DNA from: Candidatus Eiseniibacteriota bacterium
GTDB lineage: Bacteria; Eisenbacteria; RBG-16-71-46; SZUA-252
Length of the DNA stretch: 50,051 nt
Assembly: GCA_005893265.1 (NCBI GenBank)
Contig: VBOX01000090.1
Span: 1-50,051, forward strand
Reading direction: 5' to 3'
Shown here: positions 41,812-50,051 of the stretch, piece after piece
Layout of the letters: the number at the start of each line of letters is the position of its first letter
How positions within the stretch are numbered: position 1 is the stretch's first letter
The notes under the pieces: generated by a model
The model's input: only the letters and a program-made list of their open reading frames with translations
Database searches by the model: none
What the model was told of the DNA's origin: nothing
Made by a program: the position numbers and the translations under genes

Positions 41812-43557
41812 ATGAGGCATCTTCGATTCATCAGGGGGTCAGCGTTCATCCTTGGGGCGCTCGCGCTCGCGTTGGCCATGCCGGCCACGACGGGCGCATC
41901 GAGCCACAGCGAGGCGCCGGGCACAGCCAAGGACCGGATGGCCGACGACACCGATCTCTACGCGTTCGTCGCGCCCGACGCCCCGGACAAGGTGACGTTC
42001 GTCGGGAATTGGATCCCGCTTCTCGAGCCGAACGGCGGGCCGAATTTCTACACGTTCGATGACGACGTCGAGTACTACATCAATATCGATAATGCTGGAG
42101 ACTGTCTCGATCACATCCGCTATCAGTTCAAGTTCAAGACGGCTCGTAGGAATCCGGCGACGTTTCTGTACAACACAGGCATGGTGACGTCCCTGGACGA
42201 TCCGGATCTCAACGTGCGCCAGACCTACACGCTCACCCGCTTCGATAACGGCTCGCCGACGGTACTCGTGAGGAACGGTGTGGTCGCGCCGAACAACGTC
42301 GGCCCGACCTCCATGCCGAGCTACAACGACCTGGCCCAGGCGGCGGTCACGACGCTTCCCGACGGAACGAAGATCTTCGTCGGGCCGAGGGACGATCCCT
42401 TCTTCGTCGACCTGGGCGCGGTCTTCGACCTGCTCACGATTCGCCGGATTCCGGGCAACATGGGGGGCGGTGTCGACGGCCTCGGCGGTTTCAACGTGAT
42501 GACGATCGCGATCCAGGTGCCCATGGCGAAGCTCACCAAAGACGGCGCGGCCCCGAACGCCCGCAACTCCGTGATCGGGATCTACGACTCGGCGGAGCGT
42601 TCGAAGGTGCGCGTGCTGCAAGAGGACGGAACCGTGTTGAACGCAGGGCCGGACGTTCAGGTCTCGCGCCTCGGTATGCCGCTGGTGAACGAGGTCGTGA
42701 TTCCGCTCGGCGCCAAGGACAGGTTCAATCACACGAAGCCGACGGGTGACGCATCCTTTCTGAGCTACGTCACCGACCCCGAGCTGCCGAAGCTCTTCAA
42801 CCTTCTCTACGGCCTGCCGATTCCGACCACCTCGCGGAATGACCTCGTGACGGTCTTCCTGACCGGCATTCCCGGCGTGAACAAGCCCGCGAATCCGAGG
42901 CAGGTTCCCTGCGAGATGCTCCGGCTCAACATGGCGATCGCCCCCAACACCGAGAACCCCAACCGGCTCGGGGTGATCGCGGGGGATGTATCGGGGTTCC
43001 CCAACGGTCGCAGGCTCCCGGACGACGTCGTGGACGTCGAGGAACGCGCCGCCGCGGGCGGCACCGTCCTGACGCCCGATTTCAACAACTCACCCGCGAA
43101 CGCGCTGGGGGACGGCGTGGACGGGAACGACCTCCCGTTCCTACCGTACTTCCCGTACGTCGCGCCGCCGCACTCACCCTTCACGCACCAACACCATCGC
43201 GAGGAGCCGATCCATCCCGCCTCCGTCCCGGCCACAACCTCCATGCAGACCGCCGGCGCCGCCACCGCCAACCCCGTCGGCGCGCCGAAGCTCTCCTTTA
43301 GGCTCGCGGGGCAGAATCCCTCTCCCTCGAGCAAGCTCGAGTTCACGGTTCCCAAGGCGGGCCGCGTCTCGCTCCGGCTCTATGACGCGCAGGGCAGGCT
43401 GGTGCGCACGCTCGTCGACCAAGATGCGGCGCCGGGCTCCTTCACCGCCCGTTGGGACGGTCGCGCGGCGGATGGGTCGCAGGTCGCGAAGGGAATCTAC
43501 TTCGCGAGATTCACAGCGGGAGGTGAATCGATCGAAAAGAAAGTCGTATTGAACTGA
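41812..43557 (+). CDS. exported DUF4331 protein with C-terminal sorting-type domain
   Basis: A 581-residue exported protein. Signal peptide about 1-30 (ATTGASSHSEAPG); the mature start SHSEAP and DTDLYAFVAPDAPDKVTFVGNW are signatures of DUF4331. The domain runs to about residue 440. A His-rich linker (PHSPFTHQHHREEPIHP) and a FlgD-like C-terminal sandwich follow (about 490-581; NPSPSSKLEFTV, VSLRLYDAQGRLVRTLV, VAKGIYFARFTAGG), as in the metalloprotease at 24046. ATG 41812 has GAGGGG six bases upstream; the ATG at 41797 does not. The biochemical role of DUF4331 is unknown; neighbours suggest metal handling. Confidence 0.92.
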   Translation: MRHLRFIRGSAFILGALALALAMPATTGASSHSEAPGTAKDRMADDTDLYAFVAPDAPDKVTFVGNWIPLLEPNGGPNFYTFDDDVEYYINIDNAGDCLDHIRYQFKFKTARRNPATFLYNTGMVTSLDDPDLNVRQTYTLTRFDNGSPTVLVRNGVVAPNNVGPTSMPSYNDLAQAAVTTLPDGTKIFVGPRDDPFFVDLGAVFDLLTIRRIPGNMGGGVDGLGGFNVMTIAIQVPMAKLTKDGAAPNARNSVIGIYDSAERSKVRVLQEDGTVLNAGPDVQVSRLGMPLVNEVVIPLGAKDRFNHTKPTGDASFLSYVTDPELPKLFNLLYGLPIPTTSRNDLVTVFLTGIPGVNKPANPRQVPCEMLRLNMAIAPNTENPNRLGVIAGDVSGFPNGRRLPDDVVDVEERAAAGGTVLTPDFNNSPANALGDGVDGNDLPFLPYFPYVAPPHSPFTHQHHREEPIHPASVPATTSMQTAGAATANPVGAPKLSFRLAGQNPSPSSKLEFTVPKAGRVSLRLYDAQGRLVRTLVDQDAAPGSFTARWDGRAADGSQVAKGIYFARFTAGGESIEKKVVLN

Positions 43558-43573
43558 GCGGGTTGAGCCTTCT

Positions 43574-43612
43574 GGGGCCCCGGTCCTGTCTGGGACCGGG
43601 GCCCCCCTCTTG
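43574..43612 (+). terminator. hairpin terminator after the DUF4331 gene
   Basis: A 13-base-pair perfect stem, GGGGCCCCGGTCC (43574-43586) with GGACCGGGGCCCC (43593-43605), loop TGTCTG, followed by a pyrimidine-rich CCTCTT. It lies between converging genes and can work in both directions. Confidence 0.8.
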
Positions 43613-43626
43613 GAGGGGCTCCCCGT

Positions 43627-44124
43627 CTAGAACAAATCGCGCAGGCCCGGCAACGCCGGCTTCATGATCATGAGCGCCGCGGCCAGCGCCGGCGCGGCGA
43701 GCGCCACGGAGCCCCAAATCTCCCACCGCCGGGAAAGCGACCGGTAGGCGGCCCAATCCAGGGAATCGCCGCTCTTCCTCACGAGCGCCAGCATGCCCCT
43801 CTGGGATGGGGCCACGTGCATCATGAACGCGAAGCCGGAGATCGTGAAGAGAACGATCGACCAGAAGATCCATCCGGTCCCCAGGATCGGGAAGCCGCCA
43901 CCGATCGCGGCCCCAAAACCCCCGACCAGGATGAAGATGATCGGCGGCATCGTGAACAGCCGGTCGGCCTGGATGAGCCCTTCGAGCGTATGCCCGATGA
44001 TCGTCGGGTTTCGGGAGCGGTCCGCGTGCGCCTTCCAGAAAACTCCGGTCGTGATGTTTCCCAGAAAGAGCGCCACCGCGAGCACGTGGAGGAGCTTGAA
44101 GCCGAGAACCATGTGTGGGCTCAT
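43627..44124 (-). CDS. DUF2269 family four-helix membrane protein
   Basis: A 165-residue inner-membrane protein with four helices (about 7-27, 55-78, 84-104, 136-156). LHVLAVALFLGNITTGVFWKAHAD in helix one matches the start of DUF2269 proteins, a family of unknown function sometimes near respiratory or redox genes. GGAG lies eight bases before the ATG. It follows the 44141-44920 gene by 16 bases and ends the operon that begins with the prolyl oligopeptidase. Confidence 0.8.
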   Translation of the reverse strand: MSPHMVLGFKLLHVLAVALFLGNITTGVFWKAHADRSRNPTIIGHTLEGLIQADRLFTMPPIIFILVGGFGAAIGGGFPILGTGWIFWSIVLFTISGFAFMMHVAPSQRGMLALVRKSGDSLDWAAYRSLSRRWEIWGSVALAAPALAAALMIMKPALPGLRDLF

Positions 44125-44140
44125 CTCGACACTCCGATCG

Positions 44141-44920
44141 TTAAGGTCCGCCGTGCGGGATCATTCCCACGGCGCTGAACTCGGGAAAGCCCCTATGCGA
44201 GACTCCCCAGATCGCGAAGAGAAGAATCGATACGGCCGCCCCCACGCCGAAGAAACGCCGCACCGGGCCCCAAGGACGCCCGCGGGTGAGTGCCCAAACC
44301 AGGTAGGCCGTACAGAACGGAAGCAGGAGCGGAACGGTCTGGCCTTCGACGCCCGCCGCGAAGTAGATGAACCCATAACAGACCGCGCCGGTCATGAGGA
44401 GCACGGTCCGCGATTCCCCCGGCGCCGCCTCCGAGTACGCATGTGACCTCGGCTCGAGAAGGGTGAGGGCCGTGCAGATCACGACCTTGGAAGAATCGAT
44501 GATGGTATGCGAGACCCGCTCGTCCCACCAGTTGACGAGGCCGAATGGATCGGGGACCCGCGTCCGCGTGATCGCGTCATGGATGGAGTTCGCCGCGACG
44601 TGCATCCCGTGTCCCAGCACGAGCGCAAGACCCCCGGTGGTGAGGAGCATCCGCCCGAAATGGAGGATCCGTGGAGAGTCCTGACGATGGCCCGGTGAGC
44701 CGACCCGAAGCGCCCGCACGACCCGCGCGTAGAGATAGACCAGAACGAGCGGGGTCGCAGCGTCGATGAGATCGCCCACGGTGAGACCAGGGCGAAGGAT
44801 GGGCGTCTTGACGTAGACGGAGGCGAGATAGACCGTCGCGAACGCGATTCCCAGCCAGCCGAGCGTTGCCTCGATCGGCGGCGCGGGCCGGGTTACGGGC
44901 TCAGGATTCTCGAGGACCAT
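44141..44920 (-). CDS. multi-pass membrane protein of unknown family
   Basis: A 259-residue protein with about six to seven membrane helices (first about 17-36, then 49-67, 85-105 and three to four more). [14 protein letters not shown] and [17 protein letters not shown] place several His and Asp at membrane borders, suggestive of a metal or heme site but without a known signature. The start ATG 44920 lies inside the 3' end of pdxH (28-base overlap). Function unknown; operon partners are pdxH, prolyl oligopeptidase and DUF2269. Confidence 0.65.
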   Translation of the reverse strand: MVLENPEPVTRPAPPIEATLGWLGIAFATVYLASVYVKTPILRPGLTVGDLIDAATPLVLVYLYARVVRALRVGSPGHRQDSPRILHFGRMLLTTGGLALVLGHGMHVAANSIHDAITRTRVPDPFGLVNWWDERVSHTIIDSSKVVICTALTLLEPRSHAYSEAAPGESRTVLLMTGAVCYGFIYFAAGVEGQTVPLLLPFCTAYLVWALTRGRPWGPVRRFFGVGAAVSILLFAIWGVSHRGFPEFSAVGMIPHGGP

Positions 44921-45489
44921 CCACGTCCCTCGCGCGCGTAGAGCACGCGATGGTGGAGTCGGTGGGGACGGCCTTCCCAGAACTCGATTCGCAGCGGCTC
45001 GATTCTGAAGCCGCTCCAAAAGCGCGGGCGCGGCACGTTCTCCGGGAGACTCTTGTCGAGCTCCGCAAACCGTGCCGTGAGCTCCTCGCGCCCCCGGGGC
45101 AGCTCGGCGCTCTGGCGCGACGTCCAGGCGCCGACCTTCGAATCCCGGGCGCGGCCCACCCAATAGGCGTCCGCTTCCGCGTCGGACACGAGCCTCGCCC
45201 GGCCCTCCACCCGCACCTGTTTGGCTAGAGGGGGCCACCAGAAGCAGAGCGCGGCCCAGGCGCCCTCGGTCCCGGCGCTCAGAAGATCCGCTCCTTTTCG
45301 GCTCCCGAGGTTCGTGTAGAAGACAAATCCACGATCATCGACGGCGCGGACCAACACCATCCGGACCGATGGCCGTCCGTCTTGACCGACCGTCGCGAGC
45401 GCGGCCGCATCCGGCTCCGGGATGTCGGGGCGTTTGGCGAGCGCGGCCCACTCCCGAAATAGCGCGATCGGATCGGCCGCCTCGGTCAC
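44893..45489 (-). CDS. pdxH: pyridoxamine 5'-phosphate oxidase
   Basis: A 198-residue FMN enzyme that makes pyridoxal 5'-phosphate from pyridoxine/pyridoxamine phosphate with O2. The family order is visible: [26 protein letters not shown] (FMN), [39 protein letters not shown], and the C-terminal [20 protein letters not shown] with the RLHHR substrate motif. GTG 45489 overlaps the stop of the prolyl oligopeptidase gene (GTGA). The final RILSP corresponds to the usual xRLxP end. Confidence 0.95.
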   Translation of the reverse strand: MTEAADPIALFREWAALAKRPDIPEPDAAALATVGQDGRPSVRMVLVRAVDDRGFVFYTNLGSRKGADLLSAGTEGAWAALCFWWPPLAKQVRVEGRARLVSDAEADAYWVGRARDSKVGAWTSRQSAELPRGREELTARFAELDKSLPENVPRPRFWSGFRIEPLRIEFWEGRPHRLHHRVLYAREGRGWSSRILSP

Positions 45490-47672
45490 AGGCTCGGGAC
45501 CGACTTCCCGGATTTCCCTTCGCGCTGGACGGGACGGTACTTGACGCCGAGACGGTCGAAGAGGAACAGGAGCACGTCGGCCGTCTGCTGGTCGCGCTCC
45601 GAGAGCGCGGTGCCGACACCGTGGCCCGAGTCGTAGCTCACCCTCATGAGGACCGGATTCGGCGACTTGGTTGCCTGAAGCCGCGCGACCATCTTGAACG
45701 TTTCCCAAGCGGGCACCCGCGGATCGTTGACCCCTGTGAGCGCGAGCACCGAGGGATAGGTCTTTCCATCCTTCACGTGATGGTAGGGGGAATAGCCGTA
45801 CATCCCGCGGAATTGGACCGAGTCCTTCACGGTCCCGAACTCGGTGGTGTTGAATTCTCCGTTCGGAGAGAGCTCGGTCCGCAACACGTCGCCGTACCCG
45901 ACGTGGGCGACCGCGGCCTGCATGAAATCGGGGTAGTGGACCAACGTGCCGTAGACCAAGAGCCCGCCGGCGCTTCCGCCCTCGATCGCGAGCCGCTCCT
46001 TGCTCGTGTAGCCCCTCTCGACGAGGTAGCGCGCGCACGAGGCGAAATCGTCCATCGAAACCTTCTTCGTTCCGAGCCTCGCGGCCTGGTGCCATGCGTC
46101 GCCGAATTCGCCGCCTCCGCGGATGCTCGCGTCCACGTAGATGCCGCCCTGTTCGAGCCATATCTTGAGGTCAGGCTGGAAATACGGCTGCTCGCTGAGC
46201 CCGTAGCTCCCGTAGCCGTAGAGGATCGTCGGAGCGCTTCCGTCGAGCTTGGTGTCTTTTCGCATGATGATGTTGAGGGGCAGCTTGGTGCCATCGGGCG
46301 CCGTCGCGAACTCACGCCGGACCTCGCAGTCGCCGAAGTCGGCGGGGGAGACCTGCGCGAGCGCCGTCTCCTGAAGCCCGGTACGGTCCGAGCCGTAGCG
46401 GTACAGGGCGGGCGGATGCGTGTAGCTCTGGCTGCGCACGAGCACATCGTCTCCCGAGGTGCGTATGGCAGTCCCCATCGTAGCGACCTCGGACATCGTG
46501 GCGATGCCGATCGTGTGCCCCTTCAGGTCGTAGACCCGCATCTGGGTGGGGCCCCCGACCATCTCGATCACATACACCCTCGTCGCCGTGGGGGTGAAGC
46601 CCTCGATCGCGTTTTCGGTCTCGGGGATGATCACGGCCGCATGATGCAGGTCCGGGTACTCGAGAGGGAGGCGGAGGATCTTCTTGCGTGGAGCGTCGTT
46701 GCGCGAGAGCAGATACAAGCCGTTGTCCATTCCGAACTTCATTTCCACGATTCCGTCTTCGAAGCGCGTGATCTGGGTCCACGCCGCGGAGGTGCCGCGA
46801 AGCCAGTACGCGTGCTCCCCGCCGTCTCCGTTGCTTACATCGGCGAGCAGGTACCGCCCGTCGGGGCTTGTGCTCAACTCGATCTCGGCGATCTTCGGGA
46901 ATTCCTTTCCGAGGACGTAGGTGTCTTCGGCGATCGGCGTTCCGAGCTTGTGGTAGTAGATCTGCTGGTAGAAGGCGAGATCCTCCGCCGCGCGCTCTCC
47001 TTCGTGGGGATAGCGCGTGTAGTAGATCCCGCTCGCGTCGGCGTTCCATGCCGCGCTGCCGCCCGCCGTGCCGCCGTTCACCCCGGGAATCGTCTCGTCC
47101 AACCGCCGGCCGGTCGCGGTCTCATACATCTGGAGGGTTCCGTCCTCGGTGCCGTTCTTCGATAGCGACACCGCGGCATACTTTCCGTCGAGCGATGGCG
47201 CGTAAAAATCGATCGAGGTTCCTCCCGTTGAATCGATCGCGTTGGGATCCACGACCGCCCGCTCCGTCTTCGTGTCCATCACGGAAGTCAGCGCGACCAG
47301 GAACGGCTGCTGCTTCGGCGGCTGGTCTTTCAGGAAGAAGTAGGTCCCGTTTCGATAGCTCCCGCCGTAGTAATCGGGCGAGTCGGAATGCGTCAGCTCC
47401 ACGACTCGCTTCAAGATCGCCCTTCGTTCCGGGTGGTGATCCAACCAAGCCCGCGTGTAGCCGTTCTGACCTTTCGCCCATCTCACGACGCCTGGGTCGG
47501 TCACTCGTTCCAGATTCTGGTAGTCGTCCTCGACCCTCTCCCCCCAGTAGAAATTGAACGTCGGGTGTTTCGGTGCTTTCGGCTGAGGTGGAAGCTTGGG
47601 ATTCCCCAACGCCGGAGATCGCGGGGCGAGGATGAGCGCTACGAAAACTAGAACGGCGAGGCGACGGCACAT
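45486..47672 (-). CDS. exported prolyl oligopeptidase (S9A)
   Basis: A 728-residue serine peptidase cutting after proline in short peptides. The signal peptide (1-23, SPALG) sends it to the periplasm, unlike the cytoplasmic S9 enzyme at 10027. The N-terminal propeller is preceded by the typical [15 protein letters not shown] opening. The catalytic Ser is in [12 protein letters not shown], Asp in [11 protein letters not shown] and His in YDSGHGVGT. Its start ATG at 47672 begins a good signal peptide. It is the first gene of an operon with pdxH and two membrane protein genes. Confidence 0.95.
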   Translation of the reverse strand: MCRRLAVLVFVALILAPRSPALGNPKLPPQPKAPKHPTFNFYWGERVEDDYQNLERVTDPGVVRWAKGQNGYTRAWLDHHPERRAILKRVVELTHSDSPDYYGGSYRNGTYFFLKDQPPKQQPFLVALTSVMDTKTERAVVDPNAIDSTGGTSIDFYAPSLDGKYAAVSLSKNGTEDGTLQMYETATGRRLDETIPGVNGGTAGGSAAWNADASGIYYTRYPHEGERAAEDLAFYQQIYYHKLGTPIAEDTYVLGKEFPKIAEIELSTSPDGRYLLADVSNGDGGEHAYWLRGTSAAWTQITRFEDGIVEMKFGMDNGLYLLSRNDAPRKKILRLPLEYPDLHHAAVIIPETENAIEGFTPTATRVYVIEMVGGPTQMRVYDLKGHTIGIATMSEVATMGTAIRTSGDDVLVRSQSYTHPPALYRYGSDRTGLQETALAQVSPADFGDCEVRREFATAPDGTKLPLNIIMRKDTKLDGSAPTILYGYGSYGLSEQPYFQPDLKIWLEQGGIYVDASIRGGGEFGDAWHQAARLGTKKVSMDDFASCARYLVERGYTSKERLAIEGGSAGGLLVYGTLVHYPDFMQAAVAHVGYGDVLRTELSPNGEFNTTEFGTVKDSVQFRGMYGYSPYHHVKDGKTYPSVLALTGVNDPRVPAWETFKMVARLQATKSPNPVLMRVSYDSGHGVGTALSERDQQTADVLLFLFDRLGVKYRPVQREGKSGKSVPSL

Positions 47673-47908
47673 CGCTCCATCCTCCGGTTCAAGGTGTGGC
47701 GGAATGCTCGAGGGTTCTCACGCGGCGACATCCGAACGCGCAATCTGATATTACAACAGCCGCAAACCGATCGTGCCGCGCTATACTCCCACAGGGCCGG
47801 CGCATCGGGTCCTCTCGGCATCTTGCCTAGTTCGCCCGGGCCCGACCGCGCTCGGCCCTAACTCATTGCGACATCTCGGGCTTTGGGGACGTGAGGCTCG
47901 CACGGTCC

Positions 47909-49435
47909 ATGGAACAGCTCCCCCTCTGGGGCAGTACCACTCCGACCTCCGCTCGCGACTCCATACCGCTTCTCTCCAAGTCGCGCTTCATCGCGGGTCT
48001 CCAGTGCCACAAGCGGCTCTACTACGAGTGCTACCACCACGACCTGCGCGATCCCCTCGATCTAACCACGAGGGCGCTCTTCGAGACGGGGGCGCGCGTC
48101 GGGATCGTCGCGCGAGGGCTCTTCGGGGGTGGCGTGCGCATTCCCGGGGATACTCCCCCTGACGAGGCGGCGCGAACCACGGCGGCGGCGCTGGAGCAAC
48201 AGGCCACCAAGGCGATTTACGAAGCCGCGTTCCATCACGGGAACGTGCGCATCCGCGTGGACATTCTCGCCCCGGTCGGCGACGGGTCCTGGGACCTGAT
48301 CGAGGTCAAATCCAGCGCCGGATATAAGGAGGACTACCTCACCGACGTCGGAATCCAGCTCTACGTGGTCGAAGGAGCCGGCGTGCCGGTCCGCCGCGCC
48401 TGCATCCTCCACGTGAACAATCAGTATGTGTACGAAGGGGGTCCTTACGTCCTCGACCAGCTGTTCACTCTTCGGGACGTCACCGAGCAAGCCCGCGAGG
48501 TCAGACCACTCCTGCTATCACAGCTTGAAGCGATGCGTGCTCCGCTGTGGGGGAGCCATCCGCCGCCCATCCCGGTCGGGCCGCACTGCAAGCGGCCCTA
48601 CACCTGTCCTTTCTACACCCGCTGCCACCTCGACGGCCCCGAGTATCCGCTCGAGCATCTTCCGCGCATGAACCCGAAGCTGTTCCGCGCCCTTCGCGAT
48701 GCCGACATCGAGGACATCCGCGACATTCCCGAGGATTTTCCTCTGCTGACCGATCTCCACAGAAGGATACGGGCGTGCGTGATCACGGGGAGCGTCCATT
48801 CCGATCCCGAGCTGAAGCGGGCGCTGGACGCGCTCAGGCCGCCGGTGCATTTCCTCGATTTCGAAACGTGCAATCCGGCGCTTCCGCTCTTCGTCGGGAC
48901 GAAGCCGTTCCAACAGGTCCCGTTCCAATGGTCCGATCATGTCCTTCGGCCCGACGGATCGCTCGAGCATCGCGAGTACCTCCATACCGAGCCGACCGAC
49001 CCGCGCCGAGATGTGGCCGCGTCGCTGATCAAGGCGCTCGGCGATGAGGGACCCATTGTGGTCTACTCCGGGTTCGAAGAAAGGATCATCCGTTTGCTTG
49101 CGGAGGACGTGGAGGAGTGGAGGGAGGACCTCCTCGCCATCGTGGAGTCTCGGATGGTGGATCTGCTCGAGCTGATCCGTTCGCATTACTATCACCCCAG
49201 CTTCAGGGGCTCATTTTCAATCAAGGAAGTGCTGCCCGCCCTGATCGACGACCTCGACTACGAGGATCTCGAGATTCGGGAGGGAGGGCAGGCGGCGGTC
49301 GCGTTCGTCCAGATGATTGATGAAGAGACGCCGGTGGACCGGCGGATGGAGCTGAGGCATGCGCTCCGCGCCTACTGCCGCCGGGACACGGAGGCCATGG
49401 TGCGGCTTTTCCACAAGCTCAGGGAGGCTGAATGA
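47909..49435 (+). CDS. DUF2779 nuclease: Cas4-like PD-(D/E)xK plus DEDD exonuclease domains
   Basis: A 508-residue protein. The N-terminal part (about 25-225) resembles Cas4/RecB-type nucleases: first cluster Cys in FIAGLQCHK, catalytic RVDIL, IEVKSS and the GIQLYV Gln motif, then Cys in CKRPYTCPFYTRCH for an Fe-S cluster. The C-terminal part (about 290-505) is a DUF2779 RNase H-like exonuclease: HFLDFETCN (DxE), VVYSGFEERIIRLL, and YCRRDTEAMV with the last Asp. A cytoplasmic nuclease of unknown target. Start at ATG 47909 is likely; GTG 47891 would add six residues. It overlaps the next gene by ATGA. Confidence 0.85.
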   Translation: MEQLPLWGSTTPTSARDSIPLLSKSRFIAGLQCHKRLYYECYHHDLRDPLDLTTRALFETGARVGIVARGLFGGGVRIPGDTPPDEAARTTAAALEQQATKAIYEAAFHHGNVRIRVDILAPVGDGSWDLIEVKSSAGYKEDYLTDVGIQLYVVEGAGVPVRRACILHVNNQYVYEGGPYVLDQLFTLRDVTEQAREVRPLLLSQLEAMRAPLWGSHPPPIPVGPHCKRPYTCPFYTRCHLDGPEYPLEHLPRMNPKLFRALRDADIEDIRDIPEDFPLLTDLHRRIRACVITGSVHSDPELKRALDALRPPVHFLDFETCNPALPLFVGTKPFQQVPFQWSDHVLRPDGSLEHREYLHTEPTDPRRDVAASLIKALGDEGPIVVYSGFEERIIRLLAEDVEEWREDLLAIVESRMVDLLELIRSHYYHPSFRGSFSIKEVLPALIDDLDYEDLEIREGGQAAVAFVQMIDEETPVDRRMELRHALRAYCRRDTEAMVRLFHKLREAE

Positions 49436-50051
49436 TCAGAATAGGTGGGACTACGTACCGCGCCCGCTCGACGGTGTTCCTTGGTCTCATGGTCGCGTGG
49501 GCGCTGGGTGCGACCACCTCGTCCGCGGCCGCCAAGGGGAGGTCCGCGCCTGTGGGGAAAACCTACACGTGGAGCTTTCAGTCGGACACGCTCGGACAAA
49601 AGCCCGCCCACACTATGGCGTTTGGCGGGACGTGGCAGGTGTCGGAGGACTCGACGCGACTCGCGTCGGGGGACTCGACGGCACTCGCCCCGTCGAGCCG
49701 GGTCCTCAGCCAATCCGAGGACAGCGACGGGATCACTTATCATTACCTCACGTTCACGCGGCCGTTGCTGGAGGATCTCGACGCGTCGGTGCGGTTCCGG
49801 ATCCGGTCGGGCGAGATTGATCCCTCGGCCGGTCTCCTATTCCAGATGGACCCGAAGGGTACGAGTGGGTACCTGGTACGGGTGAGCGGGAAGACCGGGG
49901 AGCTGATGTTCCACTATCTCCTCTACGGGAAGCGGCGTGACGTCAAGTTCGCCAAGATCGGCGCGCTCGAACCAGGTAAGTGGCACACGATCGCGATCTC
50001 AAGACGAAAGTCCGTGACGAAGGTGCTCTTCGATGGAAAGGAAGCGATGAG
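49432..50051 (+). CDS. exported lectin-like (LamG/concanavalin-type) protein, 3' end outside window
   Basis: At least 206 residues, open to the window end. A signal peptide (about 1-34, TSSAAAKG) is followed by a beta-sandwich pattern like that of the 3-keto-disaccharide hydrolase/LamG group: TYTWSFQSDTLGQKPA, GGTWQVSEDS, LDASVRFRIRSGEIDPSAGLLF, GYLVRVSGKTGELMFHY and LEPGKWHTIAISRRKSVTKVLFDG. It probably binds a sugar or protein ligand outside the cell. The ATG overlaps the DUF2779 stop, an odd partner for an exported protein. Confidence 0.75.
   Translation, partial: MIRIGGTTYRARSTVFLGLMVAWALGATTSSAAAKGRSAPVGKTYTWSFQSDTLGQKPAHTMAFGGTWQVSEDSTRLASGDSTALAPSSRVLSQSEDSDGITYHYLTFTRPLLEDLDASVRFRIRSGEIDPSAGLLFQMDPKGTSGYLVRVSGKTGELMFHYLLYGKRRDVKFAKIGALEPGKWHTIAISRRKSVTKVLFDGKEAM

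Noticed and set aside
45369-47165. A 598-codon frame opposite the prolyl oligopeptidase and pdxH.
   Set aside because: Same antisense effect; the S9A catalytic triad on the minus strand settles the coding strand.
47909-49435. Cas4-like motifs as a sign of a CRISPR locus.
   Set aside because: No array, cas1, cas2 or effector lies in the window, and DUF2779 proteins occur outside CRISPR loci.

Overview
The window is about 50 kb of GC-rich bacterial chromosome, densely coded on both strands, with no rRNA, tRNA, CRISPR array, insertion sequence or phage gene that I can recognise. Two exported proteins (metalloprotease at 24046-25311, DUF4331 protein at 41812-43557) end in a short FlgD-like beta-sandwich tail of the kind used as a sorting or anchoring domain in the Fibrobacteres-Chlorobi-Bacteroidetes (FCB) group. 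High GC, a Gram-negative envelope (lipoproteins, OmpA with thrombospondin type 3 repeats, small beta-barrels) and many strong AGGAGG ribosome sites fit a Candidatus Eisenbacteria-like FCB bacterium. That placement is inference. Both window ends cut genes.

Layout. 0-6.4 kb: an Arg/Asp/Glu-rich coiled protein (cut), an SPFH protein with its ribbon-helix-helix partner, a small barrel, a glycine-zipper lipoprotein, an XRE regulator and two small membrane proteins, then ettA. 6.5-12.1 kb: a CDGSH protein, an operon of a baeRF-family protein with both NAD salvage enzymes (pncB, pncA), and an S9 peptidase. 12.2-16.5 kb: a barrel, a second lipoprotein paralogous to the first, a site-2-type protease with CBS domains, and a GAF sensor kinase that lacks its phosphoacceptor histidine. 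16.6-22.1 kb: a leucine-catabolism operon (mccB, liuC, split mccA, hmgL). 22-28 kb: a damaged cation/proton antiporter, a TPR protein, an M43-like metalloprotease, an OmpA protein and a HerA-type helicase remnant. 28-33.4 kb: a PaaA/BoxB-like diiron protein, a drug/metabolite transporter and a tight rhodanese-Kir channel-MsrB operon. 33.4-37.7 kb: succinate dehydrogenase (sdhC-sdhA-sdhB) followed by a damaged GSDH-type sugar dehydrogenase lipoprotein. 38-50 kb: an exported zinc-finger-like protein, a HupE/DUF4198/DUF4331 locus, a run of membrane protein genes with pdxH and an exported prolyl oligopeptidase, a DUF2779 nuclease and a cut exported lectin-like protein.

Metabolically the window speaks for aerobic heterotrophy on peptides and amino acids: several peptidases, leucine oxidation to acetyl-CoA and acetoacetate, complex II, and NAD and pyridoxal phosphate upkeep. 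Many neighbours overlap by ATGA or GTGA, so translational coupling is the rule.

The observations I would check first are: an 18/20 conserved promoter element abutting the start codons of the XRE regulator and a nearby membrane protein; the histidine-less sensor kinase; the one-base phase break that splits the methylcrotonyl-CoA carboxylase alpha chain; and three genes between 22 and 35 kb that appear to have lost internal segments, which could be real decay or an assembly problem. I did not find a clear new multi-gene defence or mobile system.
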